Below, piece after piece: positions 15,122 to 24,935 of a DNA stretch of 64,000 nucleotides. Within the stretch, counting starts at the first letter, position 1. Each line of letters begins with the position of its first letter. The stretch covers positions 37,026 to 101,025 of the forward strand of contig DATGCX010000393.1 of assembly GCA_035311445.1 (NCBI GenBank), in the 5' to 3' direction. Origin of the DNA: JAJPKK01 sp035311445. Lineage in GTDB: Bacteria > Pseudomonadota > Alphaproteobacteria > Rhizobiales > Xanthobacteraceae. A program made the translations under genes and the position numbers. Under the pieces are notes generated by a model, which saw only the letters and a program-made list of their open reading frames with translations, made no database searches and was not told where the DNA came from.

Positions 15122-17594
15122 GGAACACAAGCAATCATTCGAATCGGGCGCCTATCGGGGTGCGACAGCCGGCGCTCCGGCCGGAGCCGGCGCTGCTGCC
15201 GTCGCCCCGCCGCTGCCGCCCGATGCGCTCGTGATCGTTCCGGTGCGAAACTTTGTATTGTTTCCGGGTGTCGTCATGCCAGTGACGATCGGCCGACCGC
15301 GCTCGATCATGGCTGCGCAGCAGGCGATGCGCGAACAGCGGCCGGTCGGCATCCTGATGCAGCGCGACCCGGCGACAGAGGAGCCCCGCCCCCTCGACAT
15401 GCACCGCATGGGCACGATCGCCAATATCGTCCGCTATATCACGGCACCGGAAGGGGGCCATCATCTCATCTGTCAGGGCGACCAGCGCTTTCAGATCATT
15501 GAGTTTCTGGACGGCTGGCCGTTCCTGGTGGCGCGCGTCCTGCGCATACCGGAGCCTCATCCTTCGACCCCAGAGGTCGAAGCGCGCTTTCTCCATCTGC
15601 AAAGCCAAGCCGTGGAGGCTATCGGGCTTCTGCCGCAGGCGCCGCAGGAACTGCTGGCGGCCATCCAGTCGGTGACAGCGCCCGCGGCGCTTGCCGATCT
15701 CGCCACCGCCTACATGGATATAAAGCCGGAGGAAAAGCAGGAAATCCTGGAGACCATGGACGTTCTCGCCCGGATGGAGAAGGTCTCGCGCCTGCTCGCG
15801 CAGCGCATCGAGGTGCTGCGGCTTTCGGCCGAAATCGGCAAGCAGACCAAGGCCGCGCTCGACGAGCGCCAGCGCGAGGTGCTGCTGCGCGAACAGATGG
15901 CGGCGATCCAGCGCCAGCTCGGCGAAGGCGAGGAGGGCAAGGCGGCCGAGGTTGCCGACCTCTCCGAAGCGATCACCAAGGCCGGGATGCCGAAGGAGGT
16001 CGAAGACCAGGCCCGCAAGGAGCTGCGGCGCTTCCAGCGCATGCCGGAAGCGGCCGCGGAAGCCGGCATGGTGCGAACCTATCTCGACTGGCTGATCGAG
16101 TTGCCATGGACCTTGCCGGAGGAGAAGCCGATCGACATCAGCGAGGCCCGCCGCATCCTCGACGAGGACCATTTCGGCCTCGACAAGATCAAGCGGCGGA
16201 TCATTGAGTTTCTCGCCGTGCGCAAGCTCGCTCCCCATGGGAAGGCGCCGATCCTGTGTTTCGTCGGCCCGCCCGGGGTGGGCAAGACTTCGCTCGGTCA
16301 GTCGATCGCCCGAGCAATGAACCGCAAATTCACGCGGGTCAGCCTCGGCGGCGTGCACGACGAAGCCGAAATTCGCGGACACCGGCGCACCTATATCGGG
16401 GCCCTCCCCGGTAACATCATCCAGGGCATTCGCAAGGCCGGCGCGCGCAACTGCGTGATGATGCTCGACGAGATCGACAAGCTCGGCGCCGGCATCCAGG
16501 GCGACCCAGCCGCCGCGCTGCTGGAGGTGCTCGACCCCGAACAGAACCACACCTTCCGCGACAATTACCTTGGCGTCCCCTTTGACCTCAGCCGGGTGGT
16601 GTTCATCACCACCGCCAACATGCTCGACACCATACCGGGCCCGCTGCGGGACCGGATGGAGATCATCACCCTCGCCGGCTACACGGTGGCGGAAAAGCGC
16701 GAGATCGCGCGGCGCTATCTGGTGCGGCGGCAGATGGAAGCCAACGGGCTCAAGCACGGTCAGGTCGAGATCACGGATGCGGCGCTCGGCGAGATCATAA
16801 CGCGCTATACCCGGGAGGCCGGCGTCCGCAATCTTGAGCGGGAGATCGGCAAGGCGCTGCGCCATGCTGCGACGCGCGTCGCGGAAGGCGAGCGCGATCC
16901 GATCCGCATCGATCGCGACGACCTCGTCGTCGTCCTGGGACCTCCGATGTTCGAGAGTGAGCTTGCCATGCGCACCAGCGTGCCGGGCGTCGCCACCGGA
17001 CTCGCCTGGACACCGGTCGGCGGCGACATTCTGTTCATCGAGGCGACGCGGGTGCCGGGGAGCGGCAAGCTGATCCTCACCGGCCAGCTTGGCGACGTCA
17101 TGAAGGAAAGCGCGCAGGCGGCGCTGAGCATCGTTAAGAACGGCGCGGTCGGCTTTGGTATCGAGCCGGCGCGCTTCGAGAAGAGCGACATCCACATCCA
17201 CGTGCCGGCGGGGGCGACCCCGAAGGACGGCCCAAGTGCCGGTGTCGCCATGTTCATGGCGCTCGTCTCGCTGATGTCCGAACGCACCGTGCGCAGCGAT
17301 ACCGCCATGACCGGCGAGATCAGCCTGCGCGGGCTCGTACTTCCGGTCGGCGGCATCAAGGAGAAGGTCGTCGCGGCTCACACCGCCGGCATTCGCCGCC
17401 TCATGCTGCCGGCGCGTAACCGCAAGGATTTCGACGACATTCCCGAAGAGGTGCGCAACGCGGTGGAATTCATCTGGCTCGAGCGCGTGGAACAGGCGGT
17501 CGCGGCGGCACTCGAACCGGCCACGCCGGAGCGCCGTCGCCACTCCGGTGAAGAGGCCGCTTCGCCGCTTGCGGGTGCCCCCGCGGCTTTGTGA
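15114..17594 (+). CDS. lon: ATP-dependent Lon protease
   Basis: This 826-residue cytoplasmic protease unfolds and degrades damaged or regulatory proteins. The substrate-binding N domain spans about residues 38-240 (VIVPVRNFVLFPGVVMPV). A coiled region follows, then the AAA+ module with Walker A GPPGVGKT near 385 and Walker B MMLDEIDK near 449. The protease domain has the serine in PKDGPSAG (Ser708) and the lysine in GGIKEK (Lys751), 43 residues apart as in E. coli Lon. It starts with GTG at 15114 inside the hsp20 end. An Ala/Gly-rich 35-residue leader is unusual. It is perhaps a second, stress-linked Lon paralogue, because housekeeping lon usually sits beside clpX. Confidence 0.95.
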   Translation: MAEEHKQSFESGAYRGATAGAPAGAGAAAVAPPLPPDALVIVPVRNFVLFPGVVMPVTIGRPRSIMAAQQAMREQRPVGILMQRDPATEEPRPLDMHRMGTIANIVRYITAPEGGHHLICQGDQRFQIIEFLDGWPFLVARVLRIPEPHPSTPEVEARFLHLQSQAVEAIGLLPQAPQELLAAIQSVTAPAALADLATAYMDIKPEEKQEILETMDVLARMEKVSRLLAQRIEVLRLSAEIGKQTKAALDERQREVLLREQMAAIQRQLGEGEEGKAAEVADLSEAITKAGMPKEVEDQARKELRRFQRMPEAAAEAGMVRTYLDWLIELPWTLPEEKPIDISEARRILDEDHFGLDKIKRRIIEFLAVRKLAPHGKAPILCFVGPPGVGKTSLGQSIARAMNRKFTRVSLGGVHDEAEIRGHRRTYIGALPGNIIQGIRKAGARNCVMMLDEIDKLGAGIQGDPAAALLEVLDPEQNHTFRDNYLGVPFDLSRVVFITTANMLDTIPGPLRDRMEIITLAGYTVAEKREIARRYLVRRQMEANGLKHGQVEITDAALGEIITRYTREAGVRNLEREIGKALRHAATRVAEGERDPIRIDRDDLVVVLGPPMFESELAMRTSVPGVATGLAWTPVGGDILFIEATRVPGSGKLILTGQLGDVMKESAQAALSIVKNGAVGFGIEPARFEKSDIHIHVPAGATPKDGPSAGVAMFMALVSLMSERTVRSDTAMTGEISLRGLVLPVGGIKEKVVAAHTAGIRRLMLPARNRKDFDDIPEEVRNAVEFIWLERVEQAVAAALEPATPERRRHSGEEAASPLAGAPAAL

Positions 17595-18013
17595 TTCCGT
17601 ACTTCGCGGTGCCGGACCTCGGGCGGTCGGTACACATGCTCAGCGTGTTCTCGGGCGTCTTGCTTCTGACGCCGGGGCTGTTGGGGCCGAGACGCTATCG
17701 CGGCTCTGTAGCGTCGCGGGTCGCGTTTTGGTTTCTGATCTATTCCGATCCTGCCATCGTGGCTGCCTTCCTTCTGGCTGGCGTCTGGGGAGCCGGTAAC
17801 TCGAGCATACCGCTGGCGGCGGGAACTGCCCACGGGAGCGACTTTCAGGAGACTGCAATTACCGTTGTTGCCTATTCATCCGGGCCAACAGGGATCACGT
17901 CGTTTGCGCTAATTCTCTGGGGCGTTCGGATCGTAAGCCCTCAGTCACCGGGCGATTTTGCCAAAGCAGCCAGCGAAGGCGACGACAGGTGGCAAATCGA
18001 AAGGAGAGCGTAG
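17591..18013 (+). CDS. Small membrane protein coupled to lon
   Basis: This 140-residue protein has three to four hydrophobic segments (VHMLSVFSGVLLLTPGLLG, VAFWFLIYSDPAIVAAFLLAGVWG, and ITSFALILWGVRIV). Its GTG start overlaps the lon stop (GTGA), so it is the third gene of the hsp20-lon operon and is probably translated by termination-reinitiation. No family is recognised and no catalytic residues are evident. The overlap supports a real gene and suggests a role linked to Lon or to envelope stress, which is inference. Confidence 0.65.
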   Translation: MIPYFAVPDLGRSVHMLSVFSGVLLLTPGLLGPRRYRGSVASRVAFWFLIYSDPAIVAAFLLAGVWGAGNSSIPLAAGTAHGSDFQETAITVVAYSSGPTGITSFALILWGVRIVSPQSPGDFAKAASEGDDRWQIERRA

Positions 18014-18080
18014 CGGATTGGGCCGCCTTCCGATGTACTCCCTGCGGCTAGATACAACCGCTTCGTGCTGGCCGGTTTGA

Positions 18081-18593
18081 TCAGCGTGCCGCCTGTGCCG
18101 CGGGTAGGGGCTTGCGTACCGGGGCAGGGGTCGAGGCCGGCTGCGGCGCGGGCGTTGAGATCTTGTCAAGGATATCCTGCTTGGCCGCCTCCAGCTTAGT
18201 GGCGATGTCGCGCGTCGTCTGAGCCTCGCCAGCGGCGATCTGGGCGGCGATTTGGTCGACGCGCTGCCGCATCGCGGCGAGACCGAACAACATTGCTTTG
18301 AACTGCTCCTTATCTGCGGAAGGGGCGACAGGAGTGCTCTGCGCCACGGGCGCGGCTTGCGGTGCCAACCAGCTAAGCCATGCGGACGAGCCTGCGACCA
18401 TTGCTCTGGCCGCGTCACCATAGGACTGCCAGGCCAAGGTGGCGGCGACGCCGATGCAAAATGTGATCAGGAAGCGGGCGAAAGCGCGGGAGGCGCGCCT
18501 GCGGAGCGAAGACAGCTTGCTCGGGAACCGGTCGAGGTCAGTCGGCAGATCGGCGGTCCACAGGTCTGCTGTGGGGCTCAGCGTGGAACTCAT
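18081..18593 (-). CDS. Membrane-anchored hypothetical protein
   Basis: This 170-residue protein has one transmembrane helix near residues 40-60 (FARFLITFCIGVAATLAW) and a Pro/Ala-rich spacer. A helical stretch (KEQFKAMLFGLAAMRQRVDQIAAQIA, then IATKLEAAKQDILDKI) may be a coiled coil, and the end is Pro/Lys-rich. Similar proteins are frequent in Bradyrhizobium genomes; their role is unknown. ATG at 18593 lies after AGAGGG, which decides it over a GTG six bases upstream. It is convergent with the lon operon. Confidence 0.65.
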   Translation of the reverse strand: MSSTLSPTADLWTADLPTDLDRFPSKLSSLRRRASRAFARFLITFCIGVAATLAWQSYGDAARAMVAGSSAWLSWLAPQAAPVAQSTPVAPSADKEQFKAMLFGLAAMRQRVDQIAAQIAAGEAQTTRDIATKLEAAKQDILDKISTPAPQPASTPAPVRKPLPAAQAAR

Positions 18594-18734
18594 CGGCACC
18601 CTCTCTTCCGGCTGGTCTTAACGGTACAGGCCATCCTCGTGTGACTACAGCAAGGCGTCAGGAGAGCAGCCGAGGGGCATAAATTGGCAAGCTCGATGCC
18701 GATCGGCGGCAAACTGCAGTCATGGCGCCCCATG

Positions 18735-18760
18735 CAAAAACCCGCGCCAAACGACGCGGG
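18735..18760 (-). terminator. Rho-independent terminator reading on the minus strand
   Basis: CCCGCG at 18741 pairs with CGCGGG at 18755, around an eight-base loop. Read on the minus strand it is followed by TTTTT (AAAAA at 18736-18740). It lies 21 bases beyond the stop of the small ORF at 18781-18990, which supports transcription through that region from the right. Confidence 0.6.
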
Positions 18761-18780
18761 CAAGCTCACCATGAGATCGA

Positions 18781-18990
18781 TCACCGAACCTGAATATCAA
18801 CAATTTGCGGCCCTATAGCGGCACGAAGCCGCGCGGAAAGGCGCGCACAGTCGTCGATCGTTCGGTTTTCATCAGGGACCAGATTTGACATCCAGTAATC
18901 TTGGCTGATGAGCAGGGTAGCCGGGCGCGCTGCGAGACGTCGAGCGAGACTCGACTTCTCCTGACAGACCTCCGGGATCTCGCTGCGCAA
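18781..18990 (-). CDS. Possible small hypothetical protein
   Basis: This 69-residue frame reads RSEIPEVCQEKSSLARRL at the front and ENRTIDDCARLSARLRAAIG near the end. It would need a TTG start at 18990; a later ATG at 18891 gives only 36 residues. The terminator just downstream is the main support. No family is recognised, and it may be a gene remnant. Confidence 0.25.
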   Translation of the reverse strand: MRSEIPEVCQEKSSLARRLAARPATLLISQDYWMSNLVPDENRTIDDCARLSARLRAAIGPQIVDIQVR

Positions 18991-19450
18991 AAAATGAGCC
19001 CGGCTTCCGGCGCCGGATCGATGCGCTGCGCGCTGCGCATGAAGGCAAACGTACGCTGATCGCCCGCTTGGACAAGGCCGGCCTGTAACCGGTGACCAAG
19101 AGCCGGGCGATCGTCCGGAGAAGGAGAACAGCGCGCCGTTGCCTGCCGCCTCGAAGGTCGCTACGCCATTCGAGGTCGAACTGTCGGAACAGGCGCGTCA
19201 TGCGCACTGCTTCTTCCGGTTCGGACGCGCGGCGAGGAGTCGCTTGACGCGGTCGAACGCCACTTGAGGCTCGTACGGTTTCGAGAGCGTCGGCTCTGCC
19301 TTCGCACAATTCGCCCGCATCGACGGCGTGGACGTGGTTACCCGCCGAGCGCGGTCGGCCCAAGCAGGCGACCCGCCCATGCGTTTAGGCAGCCTCGGGC
19401 GGGGCCGAGGCCGAATAAATCCGCGAGTGGATGGCCAAGCTACGATGCGG
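18991..19450. other. Gene-poor stretch with a possible response-regulator fragment
   Basis: No intact gene is seen in these 460 bases. On the minus strand at about 19198-19320 a short frame reads ANCAKAEPTLSKPYEPQ followed by VAFDRVKRLLAARP. This resembles the last helix of a CheY-type receiver, where a conserved Lys precedes Pro. Nothing of the phosphorylation site remains. A decayed two-component gene is possible. Confidence 0.3.
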
Positions 19451-19891
19451 CTATGGCTTTTCCGGCACCGTCAGCGGCTTGCCGATTTCGTGGACGGCCA
19501 CCACCAAAACCTTGGCGGGTTCGGTGTTGCTTGCATTGCTGGACACCGCGTGGAGTTGGCCCGGCGCCTCATAGAAGGTCTGGCCCTTGGTCAAGACCGT
19601 CTCGGGGCCGCTGTCGACCTTGATCTTGTAGGCACCTTCCAGCACGTAGCCGAAAATGTGCGCAGTCGGATGACGATGCATCGGCGAGCCGCCGCCCGGA
19701 GGAATATCTAGGGTGAGGATCATCCCTTCGCGACCCGGAACGTCGCCGAGCGTCTGCGTCATGAGCTGGTTCACTTTGGTGGCTGGCGCCTGTTGCGCCG
19801 CGACGGTGCCGAGGTGGAAGGCGGCCGCAAGCGCGCCGAAGCCGATAAGCGTAAAGACGGATCGATAGAGCGTTCGGGCAGACAAGAACAC
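19451..19891 (-). CDS. Exported cupin-domain protein
   Basis: This 146-residue protein has a signal peptide (LYRSVFTLIGFGALAAAFHLGTVAA) and one cupin barrel. Cupin motif 1 reads GGGSPMHRHPTAHIFGYVLEG, giving two metal-binding histidines and a later glutamate; motif 2 has PGQLHAVSSN. It should therefore be a periplasmic metal-binding protein, perhaps a small dioxygenase or isomerase; the substrate is unknown. GTG at 19891 is chosen because GGGGAGG lies just before it. An upstream ATG in the same frame falls inside a palindromic repeat (19910-19999) and would only add repeat-derived residues. Confidence 0.8.
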   Translation of the reverse strand: MFLSARTLYRSVFTLIGFGALAAAFHLGTVAAQQAPATKVNQLMTQTLGDVPGREGMILTLDIPPGGGSPMHRHPTAHIFGYVLEGAYKIKVDSGPETVLTKGQTFYEAPGQLHAVSSNASNTEPAKVLVVAVHEIGKPLTVPEKP

Positions 19892-19909
19892 GTGGTCCTC
19901 CCCTTTTTT

Positions 19910-19999
19910 GTAGGATGGATTGAGCGCGGCGAAACCAATCAACGACCGCGCAGCAAGGCGAGGCAGGGGATGGGTTTGGCTGAGCTTAACCCATCCTAC
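19910..19999. repeat. Palindromic intergenic repeat, 'GTAGGATGGGTT' type
   Basis: This 90-base imperfect inverted repeat opens GTAGGATGGATTGAGCG and closes AACCCATCCTAC. It belongs to the same family as 4074-4165, with a diverged centre. It fills the gap between fumarase and the cupin gene and contributes an apparent in-frame ATG to the latter. Confidence 0.8.
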
Positions 20000-20012
20000 A
20001 TGCTGTCGCTGA

Positions 20013-21665
<1,653 letters not shown>

Positions 21666-21818
21666 GGTATGTCTCTCATCGTGAATTCACTCAGTCTTAT
21701 GCCCTTGAAGTATAAAATTGAAGCCGGTCGTTTGGCCTCGACCGGGTGCACACGAACCGGGTAGGATTGCCCAGCAAAGAGGATACCGCTGACCGGTCGA
21801 ATAATGGAGGAATGATCG

Positions 21819-22205
21819 ATGCGCGCTGCAATAACCATTGCCATCGCCATGCTTTCGGCCACCGCGGCGCAAGCTCAATTCGTAACCAAATATGCCGTCT
21901 CCGGCCAACCGCTGAAGCTCGATTTCGCCGCCTCGGTCAATCCGGATTGCAGTTCGCTCGGGCCACCGACGATCAGGGTCGTCCGTGTACCGGAGCACGG
22001 CCGTCTGACGGTCGTGCAGACGAAGGATTTTGCAACTTTCCGGCCATACAACCCAAGGAGCGTCTGTAATCAGCGCCGGGTCGCCGGCACAGCCATCCGA
22101 TATGTGTCGCAGCGTGGTTTCATCGGGATGGACGCCGCCGGCGTCGAAATCATCTTTGCATCTGGAAACCTGCGACAGGCGAACTTCACGATCAATGTGC
22201 GATAA
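21819..22205 (+). CDS. Small exported hypothetical protein
   Basis: This 128-residue protein has a signal peptide (MRAAITIAIAMLSATAAQAQ). The mature part is beta-rich with two cysteines (NPDCSSLG and RSVCNQRR). Its pattern PEHGRLTVVQ...FRPYNP...IRYVSQRGFIGMDAAGVEIIF recalls cadherin-like or VCBS-type strands ('P-HG-v', 'Y-p--gf-G-D'). That pattern is common in secreted proteins of this group, but no function is known. GGAGGA lies just before the ATG. It is divergent from fumarase. Confidence 0.7.
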   Translation: MRAAITIAIAMLSATAAQAQFVTKYAVSGQPLKLDFAASVNPDCSSLGPPTIRVVRVPEHGRLTVVQTKDFATFRPYNPRSVCNQRRVAGTAIRYVSQRGFIGMDAAGVEIIFASGNLRQANFTINVR

Positions 22206-22377
22206 GACTTCGCCGTCTTCACAAGCGTCACCTCCATGCCTTCGGCTTGGCTGCCGGGACCGGTTTGCCTGCTGCCGCGTAGAGCGCTTGGCCGATGTCG
22301 CAGCGCACCTGTTGCGGCATCGTGCAGATCCCCTTGCTCGATCCGAAGAGTGCTAAATCCTCAATAGGATTTTGGCG

Positions 22378-22821
22378 CTACTCAACGGTGCCACTAAAAA
22401 TCTCCCCAAAATCATTCCTGCATTCGCAATAAGAGCCGGGAGGGGCAGCCACCTGACACGTGCCCACGTCAATCACCACGCAAAGACGCGCCAGTGGGTA
22501 AACTTGCAGCGGATAAACTTGCTGCGGGTACACTGGCTGCGGATAAACTTGCTGCGGAGGGTTCGGTTTTGGGTAAAACAACTGCTGAGAGCCCTGACGT
22601 GGGTAACTCTGTTGTGGATAAAACTGCTGCTGAGACCCCTGGCGTGGGTAAAACAGTTGTGAGTTGCCCTGCTGCCCCTGTGGCGCGATCGGGGGGCGAG
22701 GCGCAGCGTTTTCCTGCGTCCGATCCCTGTTGCAATCTTGCCCAATACACCTCTGAGCTGAGGCCGGCACACAAATCACTGCAAATAAAACAGCACCTGC
22801 GGCAACGAGAGTCTTGACCAC
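22378..22821 (-). CDS. Exported Gln/Tyr/Pro repeat protein
   Basis: This 147-residue protein has a signal peptide (MVKTLVAAGAVLFAVICVPASA). From about residue 50 to 108 it is built of degenerate five- to eight-residue units of the form QxxYP or QxFYPxQ. In the DNA this appears as a run of GGGTAAAAC/GGATAAAC units on the plus strand. The C-terminal 35 residues carry three cysteines (LCVVIDVGTCQVAAPPGSYCEC), likely in disulfides. It resembles envelope-associated low-complexity proteins of Bradyrhizobium; the role is unknown. Confidence 0.65.
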   Translation of the reverse strand: MVKTLVAAGAVLFAVICVPASAQRCIGQDCNRDRTQENAAPRPPIAPQGQQGNSQLFYPRQGSQQQFYPQQSYPRQGSQQLFYPKPNPPQQVYPQPVYPQQVYPLQVYPLARLCVVIDVGTCQVAAPPGSYCECRNDFGEIFSGTVE

Positions 22822-22959
22822 GGCTGCTCCTCCGCACTTGCCTTATTAGCCAATGCTAGCACCATCAAAGGTTGCTTGGTTTCGATCGTAGCAGCAGCCC
22901 GAATTGAGCGCAGCAAAAATCCAGAATTACCGTTCAACGCGGCGGTGCCGCTCCAACTC

Positions 22960-23118
22960 ACTTCAGCCAATCTGAAGTGATCGGACCGTCATGAAAGGGA
23001 TGACAATGTACTCGCCCGTGCAGCAGGCGATGTGGGAGGAAGCCGCTTGTGCGGTGCCTCCAACGTTATGACTTGGTCGATGCTCTAATCCCATCAGATT
23101 GGCTGAAGCGATCGACTA
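22960..23118. repeat. Inverted pair of 'CTTCAGCCAATCTGA' repeats
   Basis: The left arm CTTCAGCCAATCTGA is at 22961-22975 and the complementary right arm ends near 23107. The left half (22963-23016) matches 33137-33190; the right half (23041-23118) matches 10979-11053. This is the only complete copy here, and the other two are half-elements. It occupies the region before the M20 carboxypeptidase. Confidence 0.75.
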
Positions 23119-23187
23119 ACTCGCATGACTGGCGGTCCGGCCCCCGTTTGGATAGACTCAGCTTCTCCACGCGATACGGAGTCCGCC

Positions 23188-24486
23188 ATGGCCCCCCTGC
23201 CCTGCATGCGCTTGAGCCGCCCTGCCCTCGCCGCTTTCGGCCTCTGCCTTGCCTTGGCGGTGCCTAGCTCCGCCGCACCGGTCGAGCCGGTGCGCTCGCT
23301 CGCCGCTAAGGAGAAGGCACCGCTCGTCGAGACCCTCAAAGGCCTCGTTTCCATCGAGTCCGGCAGCGGTGACCGCGAGGGGCTCGACAAGATCGCGGAC
23401 CTGATCGCGGGCCGGCTCAAGGCGCTGGGCGGCGCGGTCGAGATGATCGAGCCCGGTTCGGCCGACATCTACCACATGGTCGATACGCCGAAGCAGATCG
23501 GCAAGATGGTTCAGGCGCGCTTCACCGGCACGGGCACCAGCAAAATCATGCTGATCGCCCACATGGATACGGTTTACCTGCGCGGCATGCTGGCACAGCA
23601 GCCGTTCCGTATCGACGGCAATCGCGCCTATGGGCTCGGCATCGCCGACGATAAGCACGGCATTGCGGTCATCCTGCACACGCTCGCCATCCTCAAAGAG
23701 ATGAATTTCCGCGATTACGGACTCATCACCATACTGATCAACGGCGACGAGGAGGTCAGTTCGCCGGGCTCGCGCGCGATGCTGACAAGGCTCGGCGGCG
23801 AGCATGATGTCGTGTTCTCGTGCGAAGGCGCCCGCGTCGACTCCGACCAGTTGTCACTGACCACGGCCGGCATCGGCGCGGTCGTGCTCAACGTCAAGGG
23901 ACGCGCGTCCCACGCCGGCTCCGCGCCGGAACGCGGGCGCAACGCGCTCTACGAACTTGCTCACCAAATCCTGCAGACCCGCGATCTGTCGAATCCGGAG
24001 ACCGGCCTCAAGATGAACTGGACGATCGCCAACGCTGGCACCAACCGCAACGTGATCCCGGCCAACGCCTCCGCCACTGCGGACGTGCGAGTGCTCCGCG
24101 TCGCCGATTACGACGGCATCGAGCGGCAGGTCCGTGAACGCATCAAGAGTCAGCTCATCCCGGACACCAGTGTTGAGATGACGTTCGAGCGCCGTCGGCC
24201 GCCGCTCGAGGCGACGCCGGCCTCCCGTGCGCTCGCCAAGCACGCCCAGGGTGTCTATGGGGAGATCGGCGACACGCTGATCGTCCGCGACATCGCTGAA
24301 GGCGGCGGAACCGACGCGGCCTTCGCGGCGCTGCGGACGAAGGCGGCCGTGATCGAGAGATTCGGGCTGCGCGGTTTCGGCGCGCACTCGAACGACGCTG
24401 AGTACGTCGACCTCGACTCGATCGAGCCGCGGCTTTATCTGCTCACCCGAATGATCATGGATGTATCCCAGGGCAAGACGAATTAG
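23188..24486 (+). CDS. Exported M20 glutamate-carboxypeptidase-like protein
   Basis: This 432-residue protein has a signal peptide (RLSRPALAAFGLCLALAVPSSA) and an M20 zinc peptidase domain. Motifs are in order: LIAHMDTVYLRG with the first zinc histidine, GIADDKHGIAVIL with the bridging aspartate, NGDEEVSSPGS with the catalytic glutamate, and a late GFGAHSNDAEYV histidine. The dimerisation domain has GRASHAGSAPERGRNALYEL. The overall plan is that of carboxypeptidase G2, which removes C-terminal glutamate. The start at 23188 gives the best signal peptide. Its stop overlaps the convergent DUF3303 stop by four bases. Confidence 0.87.
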   Translation: MAPLPCMRLSRPALAAFGLCLALAVPSSAAPVEPVRSLAAKEKAPLVETLKGLVSIESGSGDREGLDKIADLIAGRLKALGGAVEMIEPGSADIYHMVDTPKQIGKMVQARFTGTGTSKIMLIAHMDTVYLRGMLAQQPFRIDGNRAYGLGIADDKHGIAVILHTLAILKEMNFRDYGLITILINGDEEVSSPGSRAMLTRLGGEHDVVFSCEGARVDSDQLSLTTAGIGAVVLNVKGRASHAGSAPERGRNALYELAHQILQTRDLSNPETGLKMNWTIANAGTNRNVIPANASATADVRVLRVADYDGIERQVRERIKSQLIPDTSVEMTFERRRPPLEATPASRALAKHAQGVYGEIGDTLIVRDIAEGGGTDAAFAALRTKAAVIERFGLRGFGAHSNDAEYVDLDSIEPRLYLLTRMIMDVSQGKTN

Positions 24487-24782
24487 ATTGAATCTACGGC
24501 CAGAGGATCGAGGTAAGGCGCAACAACCTCCCTCGTCTCCTTGCTCGGCACGACCGGCACGATTTCCAGGGTCAGTCCAGAGCCTCGCCACTGAAGGATC
24601 CATTCCTGAAACAGTTTCAGGTCGCTGCAACGCATGAGTTGAAAGCAACGGGCGAAATTGGGCTCAACCCAACTGTCGACATATTCCAACCCTTCCGGGA
24701 GGGAACGCCCGCGATCCCGCAGACGCTGATAGATCGGGACCGCGTCGTTGTTCTGAAATCGTTCAATGACCATGAACAGCAT
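24483..24782 (-). CDS. DUF3303-like small protein
   Basis: This 99-residue protein begins MLFMVIERFQNNDAVPIYQRLRD and continues LPEGLEYVDSWVEPNFARCFQLM. That matches the DUF3303 family of small ferredoxin-like folds (dimeric alpha-beta barrel style), in which a Met-rich first strand is followed by a conserved W-x-E. No catalytic residues are known. ATG at 24782 is preferred because the family starts there and GGGAC precedes it. Its TAA overlaps the stop of the convergent M20 gene. Confidence 0.75.
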   Translation of the reverse strand: MLFMVIERFQNNDAVPIYQRLRDRGRSLPEGLEYVDSWVEPNFARCFQLMRCSDLKLFQEWILQWRGSGLTLEIVPVVPSKETREVVAPYLDPLAVDSI

Positions 24783-24935
24783 GTCGGTCCCTTTGCGGAG
24801 GACAGGTCTTGGCTCAATTCCAGACTGAGAGCCCGTTAATGCGCGCCGCCGCTTGACGGAACGCCCGTTTAACCCGCAATCTAACGCGGCAAAAGTCAAT
24901 TAAATTGCTCTTGGCAACCTATCTGGAGCCCCTCG

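Noticed and set aside
15135..17543. 802-codon open frame on the minus strand
   Set aside because: It is antisense to lon across nearly its whole length. High GC makes long antisense frames common, and the lon motifs are unmistakable.
23125..23187. Upstream start for the exported M20 peptidase
   Set aside because: It would bury the signal peptide; ATG 23188 gives a normal leader.
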